A DNA stretch of 64,000 nucleotides from Mucilaginibacter sp. L196 (GTDB taxonomy: Bacteria > Bacteroidota > Bacteroidia > Sphingobacteriales > Sphingobacteriaceae). The notes under the pieces are model-generated. The model had not been told where the DNA came from, did not search any database, and was given only the letters and a program-made list of their open reading frames with translations. The position numbers were made by a program, and so were the translations under genes. The stretch is taken from positions 411,941 through 475,940 of the forward strand of contig NZ_LMUO01000009.1 of assembly GCF_009765905.1 (NCBI RefSeq), in the 5' to 3' direction. Shown one piece after another: positions 17,897-25,453 of the stretch; position 1 is the stretch's first letter, and each line of letters begins with the position of its first letter.

Positions 17897-17903
17897 AAAT
17901 ATA
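17896..17903 (-). promoter_or_regulatory. -7 box of gpsA
   Basis: TATATTTG on the minus strand matches TAnnTTTG exactly and shares its last base with the hairpin at 17861-17896. Transcription should start near 17891, inside the 5' arm. No good -33 TTTG was found. Confidence 0.5.
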
Positions 17904-17918
17904 TGGGAATAGATATGA

Positions 17919-18120
17919 GATAGGAGATAGGAGACGTGAGATTTTTATTAAATACAAACAAACGTCATTGCGAGGTACGAAGCAATCTCTATGCTATGCA
18001 GCGAAAACATGCAAGTCCGACCTGCCTATGTAGAGATTGCTTCGTACCTCGCAATGACGATAATTTATTAAGAAGATGTGAAGTTGTCTCCAATCGCACA
18101 TCTCCAATCTCATATCTAAT
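17919..18120. repeat. Composite repeat: 29-bp palindrome inside degenerate arms
   Basis: The inner perfect 29-bp inverted repeat (17963-17991 and 18031-18059) begins CGTCATTGCGAGG. Outside are short-word repeats (ATGAGATAGGAGATAGGAGA at the left, ATCTCCAATCTCATATCT at the right) that are inverted relative to each other. The two-layer plan is the same as at 5537-5732. Confidence 0.85.
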
Positions 18121-19447
18121 TAGCAGGCTTATCAAACAACTTCGACTTATCTACCTTTTCAACCATCATGCCATCTTTCAGGTCTTTTGATATTGCTGCG
18201 TAAGGCGCTGAAACCACCTCATCCCCAGATTTAAGGCCTGATAATATCTGAATGTAGCTATCATCCTGTATGCCTGTAGTTACCAATACCTGTTTAATTT
18301 TGCCCGCTTTATAAACAAACACATACTCTTTTACAGGCGCGTTCATTTTTACGGTTTGCGAATCATCATCTGTCTGCGGTTTTCCGGTATTCTTTTTCTC
18401 CTCTCGAGTAGTAACAGATTGGATCGGAACAGATAACCCTTTTACCTGGTTGGTCCTGATATCAACAGTCGCGGTCAATCCCGGGCGGAACGGCGATGGG
18501 TTAGCCGCTGTTTTCTTCAACAAGTTTATGTATGATTCCGGGTTGATCCTCACCTTTACAGTAAAGTTGGTCACCTGGTCGGCATTGGTGCCTACCACAT
18601 TTGCCGAGCTACCTATTTCCGATACCGCGCCATCAAACTTTTTGTCGGCAAAGGCATCCACATCAATATTTGATGAATCGCCAAGGTCGATACGGTTAAT
18701 GTCGTTCTCATTCACATCAACGTTTACGTCCAGTTTGCTTAGGTCAGATACTGTCATAATATCAGTACCCGCCATTTGAATGGTTCCTAACACACGGTCG
18801 CCTTTTTCAACTGATAATTTGGATACCACACCATCGATAGGAGAGTAGATGCTGGTTTTATCCAGATCGGCCTGCGCTTCCTGCACCGAAGCTGACGACT
18901 GTGCCAACCCAAAGTTTGATCCGATCACATTCTGCCTTGCAGCTTCCAGCCCGGCTTTAGCGCCTTCGTAGCTGGCTTTGGCGGCTTCAAACTCGGCTAC
19001 AGTAAGTACCTTGTTATCTAAGAGTGCTTTATCGCGTTGGTAAATTGATGCCTGGTTATCATAAGTTGCCTGTGCCTGCGCTAACATTTGTTTAGAGTTG
19101 CCCACGGTTGCTTTTTGTGAGTTGTATGATGCCACCGCGCGCTCAAAACCCGATTTCAAAATGTCCGGCCTGATCTTACAAAGTAACTGGCCTTTTTTAA
19201 CCACATCGCCTTCTTTTACCGGCAACTCAACAATTTCACCCGAAACCTCGGCCGTGATCTTCACTTCCAGGTGCGGTTTTATTTTCCCGCTGGCGGTAAC
19301 CGTTTCGGTAATTTCGCGTTCGGTAGCTTTTTCAGTTGCCACCTGCGTTTTACCCGGCCCGCCAATCACACCTGCTATTTTCAGCACTATTAAAAGCAGT
19401 ATAAAAACGCCAAGCGTTATCAATATATATTTAGTAGTTTTTCCCAT
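18116..19447 (-). CDS. MacA/HlyD-type periplasmic adaptor of an efflux system
   Basis: A 443-aa membrane-fusion protein that links an inner-membrane pump to a TolC-type channel. An N-terminal anchor (about 7-27, ILITLGVFILLLIVLKIAG) is followed by a biotinyl-lipoyl-like half (ITAEVSGEIVELPVKEGDVVKKGQLLCKI), a long coiled-coil hairpin rich in Ala, Gln and Lys (about 100-180), the second lipoyl half (SIYSPIDGVVSKLSVEKGDRV) and beta-barrel domains. The tolC-like gene lies upstream on the same strand, 96 bases away. No permease or ATPase follows. Confidence 0.92.
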   Translation of the reverse strand: MGKTTKYILITLGVFILLLIVLKIAGVIGGPGKTQVATEKATEREITETVTASGKIKPHLEVKITAEVSGEIVELPVKEGDVVKKGQLLCKIRPDILKSGFERAVASYNSQKATVGNSKQMLAQAQATYDNQASIYQRDKALLDNKVLTVAEFEAAKASYEGAKAGLEAARQNVIGSNFGLAQSSASVQEAQADLDKTSIYSPIDGVVSKLSVEKGDRVLGTIQMAGTDIMTVSDLSKLDVNVDVNENDINRIDLGDSSNIDVDAFADKKFDGAVSEIGSSANVVGTNADQVTNFTVKVRINPESYINLLKKTAANPSPFRPGLTATVDIRTNQVKGLSVPIQSVTTREEKKNTGKPQTDDDSQTVKMNAPVKEYVFVYKAGKIKQVLVTTGIQDDSYIQILSGLKSGDEVVSAPYAAISKDLKDGMMVEKVDKSKLFDKPAN

Positions 19448-19491
19448 GATGTTTTTATTTCGAGTTTCGGATGTTCAATTTCGTATTTATT

Positions 19492-19545
19492 TTTTTCTTT
19501 ATTATGGGCCCGACTTTCTGACTTACCGGACTTTTCTGACTTTTT
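19492..19545. repeat. Short-word repeat CTGACTT/GGACTTT tract
   Basis: The gap between the adaptor and TolC-like genes holds four nearby copies of a GACTTnC/GACTTT word. It is the same kind of low-complexity spacer as at 60721-60783 and in the outer arms at 5537 and 17919. Confidence 0.5.
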
Positions 19546-20986
19546 ATAATGTTATCGGGTTGCCCAAATAATAGTCAATCACCTTGCTACGAAATACTAC
19601 CGCGTATTTCGCCTCGATCATATCAGTTTCAGCTTTGTTATAGTTGGTAAGCGATGTATTATAATCAAGTGAGTTAACCAACCCTACGTTATAGCGCTGT
19701 TGTACTACGTTAAAAGCCTCTTTATTGGCGTAATAAGTTTGTTGTGCCGATACGTATTGCTTTTCGGCAGCCTGCACATCCAGTACTGCCTGAGTAATGG
19801 TTTTACTTAGTGTGTTTTTAGCAAGCTGGGTACTTAGCTGCGCGTATTCATAATTCAGTTTGGCCTTTTTTACAGCGGTATGCGCGGTGAATTTATTGAA
19901 TATCGGTATCTGCACACTCACACCAAACGATTCGTTAAGGTTATTGTTGAACTGGCTACCTATAGAATAAGATTTTGAATAAACCGCCGACTCATACTGC
20001 CCGATAACCGGTGTATTAGTGCCCTGTACCACACCAATTGGTGCTTGCACGGTAGTAGTACCAATAACGTTTTGCGATATACTTGAATAGTTAGTTCCTA
20101 AACCACCAAATAACGATACCGTTGGATAGTAATTTCCTTTAGCAATTTTTATGGCTTGCAGATAACCATCTTGTTGTATTTCGGCAAGTTTAATGTCGGG
20201 GTTAATGGCAAGCGCTGTTTTAATAACATCGGGCGCGGCGAAAGCGGTTTGAATATTGGTTAATTTTGATACATCAGGCCTGTCTATAGTAATCTGGGTA
20301 GCAGGGTCCATTTCCATATATTGTTTTAACGCCAGGATGGATATATCCAGTTGATTTTGCGCCGTGGTCAAATTATATTCATCAGTTGAAAGCCCGGCTT
20401 TTGCTTGTGACAGATCGGCGAGTGTTTGATTGCCCGCATCAAAGTTTTTTTGTGCGCGGTCTAACGTTATTTTGGCGATACCTATTTGCTGGTTAGCTGC
20501 AGTTACCAAATCCTGGTTAGTTAATATTTGCAGATAGGCGGTAACCACGTTTAATACCAAATCATTTTTGGTTTTTTCGGTGGTGGTTTTATCAGCATCG
20601 AGTGTGATTTTGTTAGCCAATATCTGGTTGCGCAATTGGCCACCCTGAAATACCGTTAACGATAACGATGCCTGCCCGTTAACATATAAAAACGATTGGC
20701 TTGTGTAAGAATACGTAGTTAAGTTAGGGCTGCGGCCAAAGTTATATGATGCCTGCGGGTTAACCGTTAAACTTGGCAGCAAGTTGTATTTTGATTGCTG
20801 ATAATCCGCGGTACCTAGCTCCTCGTTTATTTTTGACTGTTTAATGGTGAGGTTATTCTGCAAGGTTAGGTCTATCGCTTTTTGCAGGGTAATCACCTCC
20901 TGCGCATGGGCATTAAAGCCCAATGTTGCCGCAAGCAGTATACCGAGTAGGCTTAGCCGTTTAAAATTTAATATATATAAAGTCAT
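19544..20986 (-). CDS. TolC-family outer membrane efflux protein
   Basis: A 480-aa outer-membrane factor forming the exit duct of a tripartite pump. It has a signal peptide (about 1-28, ending FNAHAQ) and two repeated TolC halves with long amphipathic helices rich in Ala, Gln, Asn; LQKAIDLTLQNNLTIKQ opens the first and ALAINPDIKLAEIQQDGYLQ the second. It is cotranscribed with the MacA-like adaptor downstream. Its start is only 17 bases from the divergent deacetylase gene, so the two promoters overlap. Confidence 0.92.
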   Translation of the reverse strand: MTLYILNFKRLSLLGILLAATLGFNAHAQEVITLQKAIDLTLQNNLTIKQSKINEELGTADYQQSKYNLLPSLTVNPQASYNFGRSPNLTTYSYTSQSFLYVNGQASLSLTVFQGGQLRNQILANKITLDADKTTTEKTKNDLVLNVVTAYLQILTNQDLVTAANQQIGIAKITLDRAQKNFDAGNQTLADLSQAKAGLSTDEYNLTTAQNQLDISILALKQYMEMDPATQITIDRPDVSKLTNIQTAFAAPDVIKTALAINPDIKLAEIQQDGYLQAIKIAKGNYYPTVSLFGGLGTNYSSISQNVIGTTTVQAPIGVVQGTNTPVIGQYESAVYSKSYSIGSQFNNNLNESFGVSVQIPIFNKFTAHTAVKKAKLNYEYAQLSTQLAKNTLSKTITQAVLDVQAAEKQYVSAQQTYYANKEAFNVVQQRYNVGLVNSLDYNTSLTNYNKAETDMIEAKYAVVFRSKVIDYYLGNPITL

Positions 20987-20991
20987 AAGGT

Positions 20992-20999
20992 TATATTTG
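20992..20999 (+). promoter_or_regulatory. -7 box four bases before the deacetylase start
   Basis: TATATTTG matches TAnnTTTG exactly. Only TTGT separates it from the ATG at 21004, so transcription should begin at or next to the A of ATG and the mRNA would be leaderless. Confidence 0.65.
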
Positions 21000-21003
21000 T
21001 TGT

Positions 21004-21651
21004 ATGTACCTGGTTAAATCACCCCGGCTGTTAAAAAAATACTATTCTTCGTTAATATGGGATGTAAAACCCGATAAACCTTGCATTTATCTCACTTTTG
21101 ACGATGGACCTATCCCCATTGTTACACCCTTTGTATTAAATATTTTAAAGCAGTATAATGCCAAAGCTACTTTTTTTTGTATTGGCGACAATGTAAGCAA
21201 ACACCCCGACATTTTCAATCAGGTAAAAAACGACGGCCATGCCATCGGCAACCACACCTATAACCACCTTAAAGGCTGGAAAACAGCCGATAATATCTAT
21301 ATAGAAAACACACTAAAAGCCAATGAACAGCTAAAAACCAATCTTTTTCGCCCGCCGTATGGACGCATCAAAAGATCGCAAATAAAGTTGTTAAAAAGTG
21401 TTAAGCCCGATATTAAAATTATTATGTGGGATGTGCTCAGCGGCGACTTCGATATTAACCTATCACCCGAAAAATGCCTGCAAAATGTTTTGAAGCATAC
21501 AGAGAGTGGGTCAATAGTAGTTTTTCATGATAGTTTGAAGGCGTTTGACCGGTTGGAATATGTGTTGCCGAGGGCGATGGAGGTGTGGAGTGAGAAGGGG
21601 TTTGAGTTTGGATGTCTGACTATATTGTCTGAACCTGAATTTATAGAATAA
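21004..21651 (+). CDS. Polysaccharide deacetylase (NodB domain)
   Basis: A 215-aa CE4-type deacetylase that removes N-acetyl groups from amino sugars such as those of peptidoglycan or exopolysaccharide. YLTFDDGP (about 29-36) holds the catalytic Asp pair, IGNHTYNH the metal-binding His residues, LFRPPYGR the third motif, MWDVLSGDFD the fourth and IVVFHDS the catalytic His block. No clear signal peptide is visible, so its cellular site is uncertain. It is transcribed divergently from the TolC-like gene. Confidence 0.93.
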   Translation: MYLVKSPRLLKKYYSSLIWDVKPDKPCIYLTFDDGPIPIVTPFVLNILKQYNAKATFFCIGDNVSKHPDIFNQVKNDGHAIGNHTYNHLKGWKTADNIYIENTLKANEQLKTNLFRPPYGRIKRSQIKLLKSVKPDIKIIMWDVLSGDFDINLSPEKCLQNVLKHTESGSIVVFHDSLKAFDRLEYVLPRAMEVWSEKGFEFGCLTILSEPEFIE

Positions 21652-21709
21652 TTATAAGATGCAATTTGGTGGCGGTTACATCAATAAATGAGTAGAACAA
21701 TAAATTAGT

Positions 21710-21943
21710 ATGGTGAAGGAAAAGAAACCTAAATGCAGTTTATTTTATCGTATATTATTTTGGTTGATGATATATTGTCTGTTTACACTCACAATAGGTA
21801 GATTTTTACCGATTTACTTTCAGAACGAAAAATTTAAAGCAATTTATTACCTGGTAATTCATCTTTTGACCCTGGGCTCTATTTTCATTGTCTGTTTTAA
21901 ACGTAATTATAAGCCAGAAAAAGGAATAAAATATATTCAATAG
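21710..21943 (+). CDS. Small membrane protein, 5' part of a probably frameshifted gene
   Basis: This 77-aa reading has two membrane helices (about 12-32 and 42-62) and stops after KGIKYIQ. The frame one base back continues without a stop from before 21925 into the next reading (NKIYSIASSFIVGLGVSL), adding a third helix. The two parts therefore look like one protein of about 170 aa broken near 21912-21925, in an A-rich run. Neither part is a family I recognise. Sequencing error or a real pseudogene cannot be told apart here. Confidence 0.5.
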   Translation: MVKEKKPKCSLFYRILFWLMIYCLFTLTIGRFLPIYFQNEKFKAIYYLVIHLLTLGSIFIVCFKRNYKPEKGIKYIQ

Positions 21944-21969
21944 CCTCATCTTTTATTGTTGGTTTAGGT

Positions 21970-22236
21970 GTGTCATTAATACTTGGAGTATTTACTCTTT
22001 TCAGCTTTATGTTTCATTATAGTGACGCCACCACTATTTACATAAGCAGTAGTAACCCAAACCTTAAAATAGTTAGCCGTTTTCTTGACGAAGGGGCATT
22101 TGGCGGTGGTACAGAACCCGGGGATTATGAAACTGTTGTCTTAAGGCCAATAACACCTTTTTTAAAAATCGAAACTTCAATCGATACTACAAAAATGGAT
22201 AAGGGTGAATGGATACGACAGATCTATAGGCGCTAA
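21970..22236 (+). CDS. 3' part of the frameshifted membrane protein gene
   Basis: Read from GTG at 21970, 88 aa. It begins in a hydrophobic helix (LILGVFTLFSFMFHY) that really starts upstream of the GTG. It then has a soluble tail containing DEGAFGGGTEPGDYETVVL and ends WIRQIYRR. The start codon is an artefact of the frame break; no ribosome site or promoter is seen. Function unknown. Confidence 0.45.
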   Translation: MSLILGVFTLFSFMFHYSDATTIYISSSNPNLKIVSRFLDEGAFGGGTEPGDYETVVLRPITPFLKIETSIDTTKMDKGEWIRQIYRR

Positions 22237-22365
22237 AATAATTTCAAAGAACATTTTATACGTTTTCACAAACGCATGTTACCGGGACATTCAAATTTCG
22301 GGAAATGAGTTGAGATAAGTGCTGACACTGTTTTGTCAGTAGTTTAATCACCCGGCCTTGCTAGC

Positions 22366-22458
22366 ATTATGTCTGAACCATGATTTATAGGATTTATGGA
22401 TTTTCTTGATTTTATCATGGCAATCCATAAATCCTATAAATCATGGTTCAGACATAAT
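22366..22458. repeat. Perfect 37-bp GTCTGAACC palindrome
   Basis: Arms at 22366-22402 and 22422-22458 are perfect complements with a 19-base loop. The tips read ATTATGTCTGAACC and GGTTCAGACATAAT. It is of the same class as 7059-7141. Confidence 0.9.
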
Positions 22459-22515
22459 CTCCAACCTCAAATCCCCAATCGCCTATTTAGAACCTATCCA
22501 AATAGCATTTACGTA

Positions 22516-22547
22516 TTTGGCTGACAGCATATTCCCTGCAATTTTTG
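22516..22547 (+). promoter_or_regulatory. Probable aconitase promoter
   Basis: TTTG at 22516-22519, 20 bases, then AATTTTTG at 22540-22547, one mismatch to TAnnTTTG. TAAATTCG at 22548-22555 is an alternative box with worse spacing. Confidence 0.45.
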
Positions 22548-22624
22548 TAAATTCGCCGCTCAGCGGCAGTCGCTTGGCTGTTTGTTGTGTTTGAAATATT
22601 ATTTTACCTAAAAAGATCGATACC

Positions 22625-24892
22625 ATGGCTTTTGATTTAGATATGATCAAAAAGGTTTATGATCGCTACAGCACCCGTGTGGCTGCTGCCCGTAAAGCGA
22701 CCGGTAAACACCTTACTTTAACTGAAAAAATATTATACGCCCACCTTTCCGAAGGTGATGCTGAAAAGGCATTTGGTCGTGGCGTTGACTATGTTGACTT
22801 CGCACCAGACCGCGTAGCGATGCAGGATGCAACAGCGCAAATGGCACTATTGCAATTTATGCAAGCAGGCCGTCCGCAGGTTGCTGTCCCTTCAACGGTG
22901 CATTGCGATCACTTGATACAGGCTAAAGTTGGCGCTGATATTGATTTGCAGACAGCGAAAGATGTGAACCTGGAAGTTTATGATTTCCTGGCTTCTGTAT
23001 CTGATAAATATGGCATCGGTTTCTGGAAACCGGGTGCGGGTATCATTCACCAGGTAGTATTAGAAAACTATGCTTTCCCGGGTGGTATGATGATCGGTAC
23101 CGACTCACACACACCTAATGCAGGTGGTTTGGGTATGATAGCGATTGGTGTTGGTGGTGCTGATGCCTGCGATGTGATGGCAGGTTTGCCTTGGGAACTA
23201 AAATTCCCTAAACTGATCGGTGTAAAATTAACCGGTAAATTATCAGGCTGGACTTCGGCGAAAGACGTAATTCTTAAAGTTGCAGGTATCCTAACCGTAA
23301 AAGGTGGTACAGGCGCTATTGTTGAATATTTTGGTGAAGGTGCACGTTCATTATCTGCTACAGGTAAAGGAACCATCTGTAATATGGGTGCTGAGATCGG
23401 CGCGACTACTTCAGTTTTTGGTTACGACGAAAAAGCGGCAATTTACTTGAGCGGTACAAAACGCGGAGATATTGCTGAGTTAGCAAACGCTATTAAAGAA
23501 CACTTAACCGGTGATGATGAAGTTTACGCTAACCCTGAGCAATATTTTGACCAGGTTATCGAAATAAACCTTGACGAATTAGAACCACATGTAAACGGTC
23601 CGTTTACTCCGGATTTGGCTTGGCCTATCTCAAAATTCGCTGCTGCGGTTAAAGAAAACGGCTGGCCTACTAAATTAGAGGTTGGTTTGATCGGTTCATG
23701 TACCAACTCATCATACGAAGATATTACCCGTTCGGCATCTATTGCTAAACAGGCTACCGATAAACATCTAAAAACAAAAGCAGAATTTACCATCACTCCG
23801 GGTTCGGAACTGGTACGTTATACTGTTGAGCGTGATGGTTATCTGGGCACTTTTGAGCAAATGGGTGGTGTTGTTTTGGCAAACGCTTGCGGCCCTTGTA
23901 TTGGCCAGTGGGCGCGTCATACTAATGACCCAACTCGCAAAAACTCAATCATTACTTCATTCAACCGTAACTTCGCGAAACGTCAGGATGGTAACCCTAA
24001 TACCCATGCGTTTGTTGCATCGCCGGAGATTGTTACCGCGTTCGCGATAGCAGGTGATTTAACATTTAACCCGTTAACTGATACGTTAACCAACGATAAA
24101 GGCGAGCAAGTTAAATTTGATGAACCGGAAGGTATTGAAATGCCGCTTAAAGGTTACGCTGTACAGGATGCAGGGTACCAGGCACCGGCAGAGGATGGTA
24201 GCGCGGTTAGCGTTATTGTTGATCCAAAATCAGCACGTTTACAATTGCTTGAACCGTTTAAAGCTTGGGAAGGCACAGACCTTACCGGCCTGAAATTGCT
24301 TATCAAAGCAAAAGGTAAATGTACAACGGATCATATCTCTATGGCTGGCCCATGGTTGAAATTCCGTGGCCACCTGGATAACATATCTAACAATATGCTT
24401 ATTGGTGCTATTAACTACTTTAATAATACAGCCGATAGCGTTAAAAATGAATTAACCGGCGAATACGGTCCGGTACCTGCCACTCAGCGTGATTATAAGG
24501 CGCATGGCATTGGTACTATCGTAGTAGGCGACGAGAACTACGGTGAAGGTTCATCACGCGAGCATGCGGCTATGGAACCCCGCCATTTAGGTGTACGTGC
24601 CATACTGGTAAAATCATTTGCCCGTATCCACGAAACCAACCTTAAAAAACAAGGTATGTTAGGCATCACCTTTGCCAACAATGCCGATTACGATAAAATA
24701 CAGGAAGACGATACTTTTGATATCACCGGTTTAACAACCTTTGCCCCGGGCAAACAGTTAACCGTTGTATTGCACCATAAAGATGGTTCAACAGAATCAT
24801 TTGCGGTAAACCACACTTACAATACACAGCAGATAGAATGGTTTAAAGCAGGCGGCGCTTTAAATATCATCAGGAAACAAATGGCTTCTTAA
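22625..24892 (+). CDS. Aconitate hydratase
   Basis: This TCA-cycle enzyme isomerises citrate to isocitrate through cis-aconitate with a 4Fe-4S cluster. It is 755 aa, the size of the mitochondrial-type aconitase rather than the 890-aa AcnA or Acn[24 protein letters not shown] (first cluster Cys) and [11 protein letters not shown] (the other two Cys) are present. The swivel domain carries [18 protein letters not shown] residues ([14 protein letters not shown]). It is a single-gene unit with a terminator at 24921-24951. Confidence 0.96.
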   Translation: MAFDLDMIKKVYDRYSTRVAAARKATGKHLTLTEKILYAHLSEGDAEKAFGRGVDYVDFAPDRVAMQDATAQMALLQFMQAGRPQVAVPSTVHCDHLIQAKVGADIDLQTAKDVNLEVYDFLASVSDKYGIGFWKPGAGIIHQVVLENYAFPGGMMIGTDSHTPNAGGLGMIAIGVGGADACDVMAGLPWELKFPKLIGVKLTGKLSGWTSAKDVILKVAGILTVKGGTGAIVEYFGEGARSLSATGKGTICNMGAEIGATTSVFGYDEKAAIYLSGTKRGDIAELANAIKEHLTGDDEVYANPEQYFDQVIEINLDELEPHVNGPFTPDLAWPISKFAAAVKENGWPTKLEVGLIGSCTNSSYEDITRSASIAKQATDKHLKTKAEFTITPGSELVRYTVERDGYLGTFEQMGGVVLANACGPCIGQWARHTNDPTRKNSIITSFNRNFAKRQDGNPNTHAFVASPEIVTAFAIAGDLTFNPLTDTLTNDKGEQVKFDEPEGIEMPLKGYAVQDAGYQAPAEDGSAVSVIVDPKSARLQLLEPFKAWEGTDLTGLKLLIKAKGKCTTDHISMAGPWLKFRGHLDNISNNMLIGAINYFNNTADSVKNELTGEYGPVPATQRDYKAHGIGTIVVGDENYGEGSSREHAAMEPRHLGVRAILVKSFARIHETNLKKQGMLGITFANNADYDKIQEDDTFDITGLTTFAPGKQLTVVLHHKDGSTESFAVNHTYNTQQIEWFKAGGALNIIRKQMAS

Positions 24893-24920
24893 TAAGTTAA
24901 AAGTATAAAGTTAAAGGTTC

Positions 24921-24951
24921 AAAGCCTCTCCAATTTTGGGGAGGCTTTTTT
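24921..24951. terminator. Intrinsic terminator between aconitase and DUF202 genes
   Basis: AAAGCCTCTCC pairs with GGGGAGGCTTT around a short AATTTT loop, followed by a T-tract. The A-run on the left lets it work in both directions. Confidence 0.85.
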
Positions 24952-24956
24952 GCTGG

Positions 24957-25346
24957 CTATAATCCCGGTATTAGGTATATCACCAACAAAGTCCCAACGG
25001 TCACAATGCCTATGGTTAAAATCAAGGCGGGCAATACCGATGGTTTGTAAGCCTGGTTCAGCAGTTGCTTTTCGGTGTTTCGGTAACTTAAGTACGAGTA
25101 CATCGCCATAAAAGCACCTACCGCAACTAGTAATATCCCTATTGGGGCGGAATAGCCTTTTTCAGGTAATATATCCAGGTTCGATTTTAATACCAGCGCA
25201 ATCTGCCTGACAAAAAGCGAGAATTTTACCACCACAAACCCAAAGCCCATTATGGCGATGCTGGTACGTATCCAGGCCAAAAAAGTACGCTCATTAGCCA
25301 AATGATCAGATGGGTTGGCTATGGTTTGATTTTTCTCTTCTTTCAT
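24957..25346 (-). CDS. DUF202 (YidH-type) inner-membrane protein
   Basis: A 129-aa protein with three membrane helices (about 32-55, 75-97, 105-127). The N-terminal signature LANERTFLAWIRTSIAIMGFG is diagnostic for DUF202. The biochemical role of the family is not established. It stands alone, convergent with aconitase and divergent from the histidine kinase gene. Confidence 0.9.
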   Translation of the reverse strand: MKEEKNQTIANPSDHLANERTFLAWIRTSIAIMGFGFVVVKFSLFVRQIALVLKSNLDILPEKGYSAPIGILLVAVGAFMAMYSYLSYRNTEKQLLNQAYKPSVLPALILTIGIVTVGTLLVIYLIPGL

Positions 25347-25453
25347 AAAATTAAATAGTATTATCGCAATATAAATTACCAGTTACGTTTTCAAACATTT
25401 TTTAGCCTGATAAGTTATTATATTTCATTCTTTATCCTCGATAAAACCCATAA

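Larger units (their letters stand above)
22237..22624. other. 388-base gap before aconitase
   Basis: It holds a small hairpin (CTGACA/TGTCAG at 22322-22339), the perfect 37-bp palindrome at 22366-22458, and the probable aconitase promoter at 22516-22547. After it comes a leader of about 70 nt with the hairpin GCCGC/GCGGC near 22555-22567. No coding potential was seen. Confidence 0.7.
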
